The notes below the pieces were generated by a model, which ran no database searches, was not told the DNA's origin, and saw only the letters and a program-made list of their open reading frames with translations. Position numbers and translations under genes: made by a program. Positions 9,755 through 21,263 of a DNA stretch of 64,000 nt are shown in pieces. This stretch comes from Davidsoniella eucalypti (Eukaryota > Ascomycota > Sordariomycetes > Microascales > Ceratocystidaceae), in contig RMBW01000028.1 of assembly GCA_004009845.1 (NCBI GenBank), positions 1 through 64,000 on the forward strand, given 5' to 3'. Numbering within the stretch: position 1 is the first letter of the stretch; each line of letters begins with the position of its first letter.

Positions 9755-12700
9755 TACCAAGTTTGAGTCAAAGCTTGCCACTTTATGCACCCTAGTCCCA
9801 TGTGGATAATTAGATCCATCCATATGCCCTTTGCTATACATGTGAACGAAGAAGATGTACCAAGTCAAAGGCCTAGCTAGGGCACTAAAAGACGAAAAGA
9901 GGGTCTAGAAACTAGGCTAGAGGCTTCTAGTCCACTGTACTTATTCTTGCCATCAAAGTATCCGTGGTTCTTTGTCTCTGACTTGCGGCCACCACGAAGT
10001 TCGGTAACTATCTATCATCGATTGTCTTGCTCCCAGCCTAGAGGAGGGGGGTGTGTGTCCGGCCAGACTTGACTGAACAAGTTTTCTGTCTCTGCGTCTT
10101 TCTCTCTCCATTGCCCGTTCACGCCCCTTCATTCAGCAACGCCATCGGGGCTCACGCCAATGGGCTAAAAGGGACTAAGAGAATCGGCAAGGGTGTCCGT
10201 TAGCCAGGGGTCACTTTTCACCTTCTTCCAATCAAAAAATCAAGCCTTTTTCTTTCTCAGAAGAGGTACAAAGAACAAAGTAGCAAGATATTCAGTCAGT
10301 ATCGAATTTCGCTGGAACAACGATGGACAGCCATGCTGCTTGGTTTCTTTCTTTCTTCTCTTTCTTTCAATCTGTTTTGATATCTTTGATTAGCCAATCA
10401 CATAGTTATAGTTATATTGCCATTATATTACAGTCGCACAAATGTTAGCAGCAGTAACTACCCTATTCTCACTCTTGTTTAGTGGCCGGTGGAGCCGCTG
10501 ACTAACCAACTACAGATGCATCCACGTAAAAGGGCTTCGTCAACTTGTCTTTGCCTTCTCTCAAACCGACGCCACCTTTTTTACCATATTCAGCCTCTTT
10601 CAATATCCACATCGTCACCCGAACTCGCTGTCTCCATAAAGTAACCGAAGCGACTTGGTTGGAGCACATCTTTTTTTCCACGCGTTATCACTAACACGGG
10701 CTGGTCAAGCCAAGCCCGACTGCCATCACTCTCAACTATTGGCCATTAAGAAACAAACCTTGGCTCCCTCTTTAAGCCCGGCTGAAGCTTCTGGGCTATT
10801 CCTGTAAAGTCCTGTAAGGTGACCTTTCTGTCAGGGCTATTTCTGCTGATAGTTCCGTTGTATACTACCATGTGTGCTGTTCTGTTGGCTTGCTTGGGCC
10901 CTACCAGCCCCTGGAGCACATATATTTCCTAATAATATGTAGCACAGCCTCTAGGAACATATTTCTATTGCTGGCTGTTTTACTACATGTACCTGCCCTG
11001 ATCTATTGGCCTGTCTAGGGACGACTCTGCTTCTTCTGTGATCAAGATCTGCCTAGTCAGTGGAAGCCATAACCCCAGCCCTCATTCAACTAGCCCAGCC
11101 TTCAATTGACACTAGACGATCCGAATATCTCGCTTGATGCGTATTCCCTAAACCCAATGGCATTGGCTTCAGCTCGGGCTTTCAAGGTGAGAACAATTGA
11201 ATCTCTGCCTCGTATTGTATCCCGGAAATCTACATGATTGTTGGACGTGCTTTTTTGCTAACTTTTCTAGGCGACTACCAACCATGATTTATTTAGTGCA
11301 AACATCTCAGGAACTTTTATCAAATTAAACACGAACGTCAACGCAAAAATAGAAGAACCTTACAATGCCTTGTTTATGCTCGACACCTCAACTTGCTGCT
11401 CCTCCCTTTACGCCAGCCTCCCTTCTATACTTGACTTGAAATGTGCCAATTCCATAGTGAGGCACAATTAATGCCTGCTGCACTACTAGCATGGGTTTTC
11501 GACAATACATATCAAATAGTATCGATAGCAGCTGCTAGCCTGCAGAAGAAACTATCACCCAATAGTGAGTTCACATACAACTATATTCGCTGTGGCAGCG
11601 CAGACGGGCAACTAGAACATTGGCCTCAATTCTCCCTAGCAGAGCTGTGAGGTTGAAAGTAAGCCCCCGGCCTCTCTTCTATCACTTTCTTTTTGAAAGT
11701 TGAGCGCCAACGGGTTTCAGGTTGTAAGCTTAGCAACTTAGACCAACTTTGTTGCCAGTAAGAATCAGACCTAGCTATTCATATCCACTATCCAACTCCC
11801 TCCCCCTCTTTTTACTCGTTCTTTTTACGTTTACGCTTAACCTCTACTGAGTTGAGAGTTGTTTGGCCCTTTGCGGTCAAGCAACCCCTGCATCCTGGGC
11901 AACAAAATGCTACCAAAAAGAAGGAAGAAAAAAGCCGCCATGCACATTTAGACAAACAGAGTTTTCGTTACCGTCTTTTTCAGTGACTAGTTAACTACCC
12001 ACTAGCACAAAATGTCCTTCTCTTGCTCTCACTATTCCCGTTTTCTTGGCACCCGGGGAACAAAATCACAACCCGCTTCGTTGTTCCTCTTACAATATAA
12101 TACATGTACCAATACCACATATGTACAGCTACACTATGCATATCACACAGTGTATAATAAGTGTGCTATTTGCATATCGACAGTATCAGTGGCAACAAAA
12201 GCAGCATTACGCGGTTCGCTTAGGCGTTTTCTTGTCCATCATCACGCCTTCTGTCGGACCATTCGCGCCAAAAAGAAGGGTGAAAAAAGAGGTTAACATG
12301 TCTCAACTCCAGAGTTTGTCCAATTAAGAACCAAAAAAAAAACCGAGCAGATCTTAGTGGATTGTAAGTAGAGCATCTGACATCAGGAGATCCCGGCCCT
12401 TTGTTGCCGATTTGTTTGTCCGCCCAGCGCACCAACCAACGCTGACAATAGGAGAGAAGATGGAAGAGTGAATAGTTTCCTCTCCTGCAGCAGAGTTTTT
12501 CTATTCTTCTTCTTTTTGCTATGCTATCCACAGTCCTGATATGTGATATGTGAGTTGGCAATAGATCAGTCTACAATTCCACTCAGGCAACGATGGTAGC
12601 TTCGAACTTTTCGTCACTGGGTTTTCTCAGTCCTGAGGGTTTTTTCTTCTACCACTGTTGAGTAATTATGTGGACATCTGCCGCTCTCGGTTTTCTGTCG

Positions 12701-12810
12701 GTACAAGTAAGGTACCAATTTGAGAGCTATTAAAACAATCTTCATATAGCAGCAGTCATAAGGCCAAGAAACACGAAATGGCAAAGACAGCAACCTTGAC
12801 ACCCAAGCAA

Positions 12811-12848
12811 CGAGCCATCTTAACCCTCTCCTCTTAAATGATGGCTCG
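12811..12848. repeat. Inverted repeat / hairpin
   Basis: CGAGCCATC at 12811-12819 pairs perfectly with GATGGCTCG at 12840-12848. Inside it TTAA pairs with TTAA after a 2 nt bulge, leaving a pyrimidine-rich loop. Confidence 0.7.
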
Positions 12849-12880
12849 CAATGATCATCGCTGGCTCTGTGGGTTTACGG

Positions 12881-12908
12881 TCAGTCAGTCAGTCAGCCAG
12901 CCAGCCAG
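12881..12908 (+). repeat. Tetranucleotide tandem repeat TCAG/CCAG
   Basis: A run of TCAG units passes into CCAG units, immediately after the preceding hairpin. Confidence 0.85.
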
Positions 12909-14860
12909 TAGTTGTTTTCGCTTTCCCTATATCGGTGTAATGGGCACCTTTCTAGAGTGACTGCTACGACTTGCCGTTTTCAAGGCATCTTACCAAAGCC
13001 AGTCCTCTAACCCATGGTAATTCTCAAACATCGGCTAGAGGTCCAACGCCATGAATTGGGTAGTGTCGAAGCAATCATAGCGTCGTAATTTGGCCTGGCA
13101 AAAAAGTAAGCCGCCCTAGCAAAGCCGAACAAAGAGACTTGAACAAACAAAAAAGCTTACGAGTCTTGACTTTGTACACTCGGATCATTCCCTTCTCCCC
13201 TGACATCTTTTAGAGCACCTTGTGTCATTTTTTCCTCAATTACGATGAACGGCCATCGAAACAATTCCTCCAGCCCTTCCATTTCCTAGGAAACCAACCC
13301 TAGTCTCCTGATTTTTCCTTCTGTAGCCTATACTTGACACGCTTCTCTCGCGAACACGAACAAGACCTAGCCAATCGTACATGACTATTGGAACTTGGCG
13401 TATGTTCCCGGTACATCAGCTCATAACACCTGGGCCAAGTCTTACTATAAAACCCGTCTTCTAAGTGGTTCTCTTGAAGACTGCGAAATTTGAAGTGGCT
13501 AATAGATTGCTCGGTTGCTTTTTCCAGCTCCCAATTGCTATCTGCTGTCCTTTCTCTGTCTCCTCTTCTTCTTCTCTCTTACATATACAGTGTACATCGT
13601 AGACAACTGCTACTACTACATGTACATACTTATATAACGCAAACTAAACATGGGTAAACCTAGTGTTTTTCTGCAGACGGGTCAGTTAGTTTAGATCCCT
13701 CCAACCTCCTCCCGCACAATATGTATCCCTGTTGGCTACTCGAGCGGGTTGTCCTAACGGGCTGAGGTATTCCATCGTGTCAAAAATGGATGTACGTACA
13801 TGGTCTTAGTAGACATATCTGTATCCCAATACACATCATGTACTGCATACTGTTGGCTAAACATGTAGTATAACGAGCAAAAAATCAACGATGGAAAATA
13901 CAAGGTACAAACTCTGGAAGGGAGGGATCACAAAGCCTGCAAGGGGCGCTTCTGTTCCTGCTTCTGCAACTCTTGTCCTTCCAAGCGGACTTTTGTGCTA
14001 TTTAGTACAGTGACTCTTTGAGTCGTACACAGTACAAGCCATTCCCAGGCTATAGTAACATTTTCAAAGCCTATTAGATCGGTCTTACACACAGAAGTTT
14101 TCTTTTCTCTCTACCGTTTTTTTGTTCCTTGACCAACACCTCGATATATTACGGAGACTACTGGTGAGGCTACAAATATATGCCAGTAAAGCACAATACC
14201 ACAATATCTATCACATTATCCCAATTGCCCACCGCTTCTCTCTAGCCGAGCTGGCTGGGCCAAAGGGAGACAGAAAACGACGGTATAACAAATAGAGAGA
14301 GCAAAAAAAATGCATTTTTCTTGTTCTAGCGCCGTGTTTCAACATTGCCATGTTCATTTGCCTCGTTCTTATATTCCAACGTGGCTGAATTTGGCCAAAG
14401 GAGAGCAAACCAACATCTACAGTGTATTCTAGTTGCGGTTAGATTGTTTGCTGGTTATCTGTGTGTTCTAGACCGCAAACTAGTGGTCATGATCTTCTTT
14501 CATCCAGATCACATATCAACCGACGACGTGTACGTGTTCCAGGTCTCTCGTTGCTGGGCTTAAGCCAACTTGGATAATCCCTCTTAGTCGTCTAGCCTAA
14601 TAGCAAATAGCAGCGGAAAAAAGGAAGAGACAAACCCCGCCGGTCTTCCGTGAAGAAATATCGCCATTAGTTGTCTCACTCTATAACCAGGTGGCTTTTT
14701 TTGTGGCATCTCCGTCTTTTTTATAGGACGGAGAGAAACTATCTAACTCTGTCCGGAACTGAGTCTTCGAACCAACGAGGAAATGTATCACAAGCCAACT
14801 CTTCTTTATACCATGCAAATGGGCTAAGTCTATTGCCTATCCTATGGATGTGATGATGGC

Positions 14861-14921
14861 CCATAAATATCTTAACGTAGCCACCAGTGATTCCTTCAAT
14901 ATGTAGCCTCGATATTTATGG
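14861..14921. repeat. AT-rich inverted repeat
   Basis: CCATAAATATC at 14861-14871 is the exact reverse complement of GATATTTATGG at 14911-14921, separated by 39 bp. Confidence 0.75.
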
Positions 14922-17186
14922 CTTACGTTGAGTTGATAGAGCGTATAGAGCTTAGCGGTGGGCGTGGACTTATCACTATGCCTCAGCTGCGATGTTCCAA
15001 CTAGGCAGATCCAGATCGGCCCGCTTGAGTTTTTTGGTGTTATTTTTCACTTCTTTTTTCTGGCTATCCTGTAGGAAAGTGAATATATTGTACTTTCCAA
15101 TACCAAGGCCTACTATATGTATCCATACATATAGTACATGTACTTATACATATCTGCTTAGATAATAAGTAAACTCGCAAGGTGGTTTTTTTGCAGGTAA
15201 AGTCATGAGGTCGGTGTAGAAAAAAAACGAAGAAGCCGAAAGAATCACAAATTCTAGACTTGATGAAATTTCAAAAACAAGTTACAATAACGGGTCTTCG
15301 GGGTTATCCAGCTCCGATTTGCCTTGAGTCTTACATGCGTTTGTATTTCTCACTCACGACTTAGATATCACAGAAGGCTAATCACGTCTTTCGGACTTCC
15401 ACAGTAAGGGGGGAGGGAGGAGAAACAACGTATTGATATCTACAGATAGTATCCAAAACTGAAGAAAAAAAAGAAGAAAAAACCAAGTTGGAAAAAACGC
15501 CATGTTCCGGAATATGCAGGGACATGTTTATCCTTTACTCTTGTCTTTACTCTTGTCTCTACCAGTAGAAGTCGCCGATTCGATAGAATCCCCCAGTTGT
15601 CTTTTTGATATATCACTTGCAAAGCCGGGATACTAATAAGCTCTACATCCAGTAGCTCATTTCATCATTGTCTGCTAGAAAATATGTCTCTATCTGTATA
15701 TCCACAGTGTTCTTATTCCTTACAACCACATGTCTCTATCTGTACATATCTCAAGGGTAGCTATTATCACCCTTGAAGCCTCATCGACGGGACGGAAGGG
15801 ATCAAAAGTAATTTCAACTCTTTTCAATGTAATGTATTTCCCCGCATAACGCCTCATATCTTACATGTATGTATGTTACAAGATCGACAGCCAATGAAGT
15901 GTGTTTATGGTTAATAGCGGTCAAGTCAAAATATCAAATGAACATACATGATTACCAATTTCATCTTCAGCCTGTGTTGCCCATAAGCCGCCATTCCAGG
16001 GTCTTCAAACAACTATATTGGTCTGCTTACATATACAGACTCTAAAAAAACGAAAACATCACACTTCAACGTGATCGTTCCTCTAGAGAATATCTGCTCA
16101 AATAAAACGAAAGCCTACTTGCGGAGAAGGAGGTCATGCCAAACAACCCTTATACTTCAGCTCCGATTGGATACGCCTATAAATGGCCTGCATTCTACGA
16201 CTCAAAACGGCATAGTTACCAGTGAGAACGCTGTGTTACATATCATTTCACTCTTTCACATCTCGGGCGAGAAGGTTGATGTTACGAATTAATGTTAGGG
16301 TCTGGGTTATGAGCATGTATTTTACTGTGTACATACATATATCTAAGGCTATTTCAAGCACTTCCTTTGCCACACGGGCTTTATAAAATAAAAGATCTAT
16401 AGAAAAAGTATCCTTGCGTCTACTAGTTTCTAGACTGTCTGTTTTGCCACATTGAATATAGATACAGATATGTACATGGCTTTGTCGTGTCCAAGAAGAA
16501 TACCAACTATCGCCTCACTCTGTATAATTATAGCCAGGCTTCTCGAATAAATAGCCGGAGAATGAACCCAGGACGGCTCAGTTTTGTTTCTCAGTTTTAC
16601 ATGTGCTACTGATATAATGTCTGTTTAAATGGCACAGTACATGCCATATATCGTCTCTGGCAGAATGTAGTTCATGACACCCGGATATTCCATCTTCATA
16701 TTCGCCTCTGTATAGCTAAGACATGAAAAAGCAAAAACATATATTCATACTACTTTGGACAATATCATACGAGAATAAACTCGCTTAACAAACGGAGATT
16801 AAGATATATGTCATCATGTGATATATGCCTACTGCCAAAAAGTATGATATAATGACTCACTCGGATATATATGGAAATATATGTGGTAATGTTGAAAGTT
16901 TGGTCCCGGATAGTAACACAGAATAAGAATGCCCGTATGTTATTTGAGTTTCCGGGAATTGGTAGAGTTGCATGTACTCGAAATTAAACGGTTGTACGAA
17001 TGGGATCCTTTATTGAAGATCCCGTTGTTGTGTGCTAATACAAAGTTGTAAGGTCTGACAGAATATTGCTCTCTATAACACTATGTATTTCCGATCTGCA
17101 AGTACAAATAGGTATAGTTATCATAAACTAACAATAGCTTGGAATATCTTGCACCGTGAACGTGGACCAACCTATGGAAGCCCGAC

Positions 17187-19089
17187 CTAAACTTGGATGG
17201 CTTTACTTTTGATGGTGTACAAAAACCGGTGTCCGCGACCTGCCGCCTTCACGTCATCCATATTCATCTGTATGCGCTCCATTTTGAACATCTTGGTGGC
17301 TCTAGAAATGAACCTGATATCCGCATGGCGGCGCTTCTGGTAGCAAAAATACACTGTGGCCTGAGGATTTAGCTCTAGTAGGTGCTGTAACGTGTCGAGC
17401 AACAACGGAAAAGTAGGCTCAAAGTACACACAGTCGGCGGCTAGGATCACGTTGGGCTTAAGATCGACGACCTCTTGGCTGAGCGGCTCGCCCCTATTGT
17501 GGACAAAGAGGTGGTTAGAAAATCTCGTCATGAAACGTTGTAAGATGCTCATTGTGAAAAGACTGCATGAGGTGACTGGGATAGACTAGGAGATGAAAAA
17601 TATGGCCTATTTTCGGGGTGTAAGATACAACGGTGAGTTTTTTGTTCCGTCTTTGGATAATATGCTTATGCTGGTATCATATAGGGCGTGCCATATCTCA
17701 TTCGCTCTCACATAGGCCACGTTGAATGTGACAGCATGCTGCATAGGAGATGTGCATTCACATGCATATGCGCCCTGTAAACGCCATGAGAAAAGCCGAA
17801 GAGATGGATGCTGAACTATCACCATTTTCTTCGATAGACTAATAGGGAAGCCCGATTAGGAGAAGAGGGGGCAAGGATGTATCAACTTGACGCTGCATGT
17901 GCCGCCACCGGAGACAAGATGGAGGTCGGGGAAACCGACGGCATGTCTGCTATACAGCTGACGTAGTCATCGGGACAGCAAGCGTCAAGATGAAACGATC
18001 TAGCAAGGGGCCGGACAATCGTGGCTTTCCGGGCTTACTCATAGACGCCGTAAACGATATGTGACATGCCGGAAAAGGGCGGTGAATGAAGCTGAGATAT
18101 AATGTATAGGGGCATGTCACTTACCAATTCAATACCCGGCCTATAGCCTGGTCTTGTTGGCCATTTATCTCAATGTTGGCATTCAAAAGGTCCATCATTT
18201 CCAGTTGGTCAGTTATCACCATAGGTGAAGTTGTCTGGCTACGGTCTGTGCCTACCGAAACTGCAAGACCGACAAGGCCGCCTCCGGCACCAATTTCCAG
18301 TCTATACGTTTTTGTTCTAATTAGTAGATATTCTCTGGTTAATAGGCTCGCGCTGTCTATTAGAGTCCCGGCAGTGTCTTGCTCTGAAGAAGATGGCGGC
18401 GCCGACAGGATGGGGAAGCAATAATAGGATGGATTAATATATTATATGATATATAACCCATGCGTTAGACTTGGTGCAACCACGGCACAGCATATACAGT
18501 AGTATGTAGAACATACACCGAGGGACACAGGATTCAAAGTGCCCATTAGGCGGGATGAAGTAATGAGAAACTTGTCGGTGAGTGAACACGAAAGCTATCG
18601 ACCTTAACAGAGTCCGTCGGTGGTTATGCACACAGGAAGACGATGAACCGGGAGTTCTAACTCAACCGGACATATCAACGACGAATAGAAAGATGAGAAA
18701 TGGTAGAAAGAAATAGAGGAGTGATCACGCTGGCGTGTGGGTTCCACAGCATCCAAGAACTTGATGTATCACAAAAAAAAAACTCACATCCTCGCAGTCT
18801 TCAGCTCCTCGCGATGATTCCGAAGCATATGCTTACTGAGAAGCTCGCCGGCCGGCCAGGCTACGCCTCCACAGCCACCAGCGGGGTCGACACCAAGTAT
18901 CAGCGGAGTGGCTTCCAGCAAGCCAGCAAGATCTAAGCTCAACGTCTCGGCCTGTTTGTATATTGGTAGTGGCACAAAGTCCACGTCCATATCGAAGGGC
19001 GAGAACTCAGGTGTTGAGGAGCGAGGGCATTCGGGTAGGTCATGGTGGTCCCCGATGGCGTGTCCCGAGGACACTTCGATTGCGGCCAT
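17187..19089 (-). CDS. EFM6: Protein-lysine N-methyltransferase, Efm6/METTL21 type
   Basis: This family-16 methyltransferase is expected to methylate elongation factor eEF1A using S-adenosylmethionine. Reading the minus strand, exons are 19089-18788, 18301-18125 and 17493-17187, giving 261 residues; the joins restore an unbroken family sequence. The SAM-binding motif I LEIGAGGGLVGLAV lies at 102-115 and spans from the first junction, TD at 131-132 is the acidic loop, VLNWGEP (157-163) crosses the second junction, and DCVYFEP (180-186) is the Efm6/METTL21 post-motif signature. Intron 1 is 486 bp (branch TACTAAT) and intron 2 is 631 bp (branch TCTAACC, acceptor AATAG), far longer than most others here. 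A telomere-like box lies about 70 bp upstream of the start. The first 90 residues lack recognised motifs apart from a GGCGGVAWPAGE segment typical of the family. Confidence 0.88.
18061..18120 (-). repeat. Hairpin directly at the EFM6 intron 2 donor
   Basis: GTGACATGCC at 18061-18070 is the exact reverse complement of GGCATGTCAC at 18111-18120. In the transcript the stem starts at intron position +5, inside the GTAAGT donor. Confidence 0.85.
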
Positions 19090-19154
19090 GGCTGAGTGGT
19101 CTGCTTGATAGTTAATGGTAGACCTGGTGATCTATCTGATAACCTCTTGATGGT

Positions 19155-19166
19155 GGGTTAGGGTTA
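19155..19166. promoter_or_regulatory. Telobox (GGGTTAGGGTTA) upstream of EFM6
   Basis: Read on the coding strand of EFM6 this is TAACCCTAACCC, 66-77 bp before the start codon. It matches the AACCCTAA-type site recognised by Tbf1-like factors, which control ribosomal protein and translation genes in many fungi. Confidence 0.5.
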
Positions 19167-21140
19167 TGAGCTTTACAAGGGGCAGTTCAGGCACGCTTGA
19201 TAGGATAGTGTCGGTGGCGATGAATAGAGAGTCTGTGAGCTTGTTACACAGTAGGTCCACACGGAGTCCCTGAATTGGATATGGTCGTGCAATTCTCCGA
19301 CTAGAATGGATGCGCTTTCTTCGAGAGGGATGAGAGCCAAAGCAATAAATTGGCCTAAAGGGAGCATAAAAAAAGAAGAAGAAAGGGAGCTAGCAAGCAA
19401 AAGAGCAGTTGAAGAACAAGGGCAGACTACTGAGAGTAGAAACGACCTATTTCCAATATGAAATGGATGTGAAGTATTTGTAGGTGGTTGTTTTATTATA
19501 TTGTGCACTTGGCTACTAATTTTATAAGGCACTGTTCAGCACAAAATAGAGTTGATGCGTTTATCATGAAATCTAGGGTTATTGAGGGTTACGTCTTGGT
19601 GATTTGCTATGCTGCTTCGGCGAGCTTCGGACTATGTTGCTGCTTACTCAAAAAAGCGAGAATTCGGCTGTTTTGTGAAGGAACAAAATGTAATCAAACA
19701 AGCAATTTTTTAGCCTAGTGAAATCTCAAGGGCTCGTTGTTTGCGCGAAATACTGATTTTGCTCAGATGAAATATCAGATTGTGAAGCTTTAGTGCCACC
19801 GCCATCGTAAACCCTACTGAAACCCTTGAACAGACTGAACCTCATTGCTACTTACTCACTGTTTAATTGTCATGATTGTCTTTTTGACTACAGCTAACAA
19901 GTTGCAAGGGCATCCTCATGAAGCTGTATTAGCTGTATTGGACTCAGTATAGCCCTAGTTTCCGACCCTTGGGTTGTTGTCCCCCATCTAACTACGCCTT
20001 TAATCTTCAAGCTGCTACGAATATTATTCTACACTAGGGAGAGAATATCGACGCTGACTGACAATTGTTCACGTATTACATCTAGGAAGCAAGATGTAAT
20101 ATCGAGGCGTTATAGTAGTAGTAGTATATAGAAACTCTATAGACAATAGTGAGAAAAACCATCTGTTTGTAGTTCAGCTAGTTGACCTAGTATCGATATA
20201 CGCTAGATAGTATCAACCCATAGACAGAGCGATAGTGTGGTGTGCCGATGGTCAAACACCTTCATTCTTGAAGCCGTCATTCGACATCTTCAGCCCTTTA
20301 TAGATAGACAGACTAAGAGTCCAAAGACTTCACTATAAGCAAAGTCCGAACTATCTATCGTTCACAATGCCGATGTCTCCCTTCGGGTCTCACTATTGAA
20401 ACAAGACACTAGACGCGCTCGTTCAGGCACAAGGCGAGCCAACTTAACTCTAGGCCAAAGTATCTAAGCATCCAAAGTTTTCTACGCATTAGCGAATCAT
20501 GGACTTGCCGGCGGTGGAATGCTTGTGAATTCTTGACTTGCGCTAGCTATGAGATGGGGCCATCTTTTCTGCCTTAGCGAGTCCAACGTTTGCTTTCTTT
20601 CCTGCAATATTTAACTAGCTTACACACGGGACTATCGGTCTGGGAGGCAACGTTGATATAGGGGGTGACAATAAGTAGATGGTTCAATTTTGGTGCTTGT
20701 TCTCGAGATTTCTATACTCGTTTTTGGTTTGTGTGTCCTGATCAGCCACTTTCCCTTGAGAGCCACTGCCTGCTTTTCTACTGCTGTGACTGGAATGAGC
20801 TCTATCATTATACTGCCGGACGGCTCGTGATCTATTTTGCTTTGCCTTGGGCTGCTCTGCTTTGCTTTGCTAGCCAGCGTCTGATGTTATTCCTGGGCAA
20901 AGGGATCCCGTCGATAGAACCCTCTGCAGAGACTCAAAGTCCAATCCAAAGAGCACAGCTTGGTGAATACATCTCGGCTTTCCTTATCATGGGCCACCAT
21001 CCATACTCTTAATGCCATTGCGGGTTTACTCTCTTGACTTTCCTTCCGCCATCTTGTTTCTTTCTGTGTGTGGTCTGGTGGCCTTGAACCTACTCTCCGC
21101 CTATTCTCTCTACTTCTTACTCTCATTTAGTTATTGTCTA

Positions 21141-21184
21141 ATGTTTATCTCTTGTTAATGGTTTCTTTCGAACCTTGTTCGTAA
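21141..21184 (+). promoter_or_regulatory. Two overlapping short upstream ORFs before AXL2
   Basis: ATG at 21141 opens a five-codon frame ending in TAA at 21158; that stop shares its last base with the ATG (TAATG) opening an eight-codon frame ending at 21184. They sit 80 bp before the AXL2 start and matter only if the transcript begins upstream. Confidence 0.4.
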
Positions 21185-21263
21185 TATTCTTTATTGTTTA
21201 ATATACTAAACCTACCTGGCGTATAAACGACTACACAGCCAGTTTACACATATCTCGCCAACC

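Larger units (their letters stand above)
9265..17186. other. Gene desert upstream of the wall protein gene
   Basis: Almost 8 kb without a convincing coding region; open frames are short, of AT-rich or random composition, and lack splice-linked partners. It holds a 14-base G run (9741-9754), tetranucleotide repeats (12881-12908), two hairpins (12811-12848 and 14861-14921), pyrimidine-rich tracts and five TACATGTA palindromes. It may contain long regulatory DNA or untranslated RNAs that cannot be seen from sequence alone. Confidence 0.6.
19090..21263. other. Divergent promoter region of EFM6 and AXL2
   Basis: These 2.2 kb lie between the EFM6 start (-) and the AXL2 start (+). They contain telomere-like boxes near EFM6 (19155-19166) and at 19575-19591, and two tiny overlapping upstream open frames before AXL2 (21141-21184). 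No gene is seen. Confidence 0.6.

Noticed and set aside
18380..18389. Alternative acceptor (TTCTTCAG) for EFM6 exon 2 near 18385
   Set aside because: It would break the frame with exon 1 and insert residues without family support; the acceptor at 18302 after TACTAAT gives the expected LEIGAGGG motif.
20665..21012. 115-codon open frame upstream of AXL2
   Set aside because: It begins with GTG, lacks an ATG near its start, and its Phe/Trp/Cys-rich product resembles no known protein.
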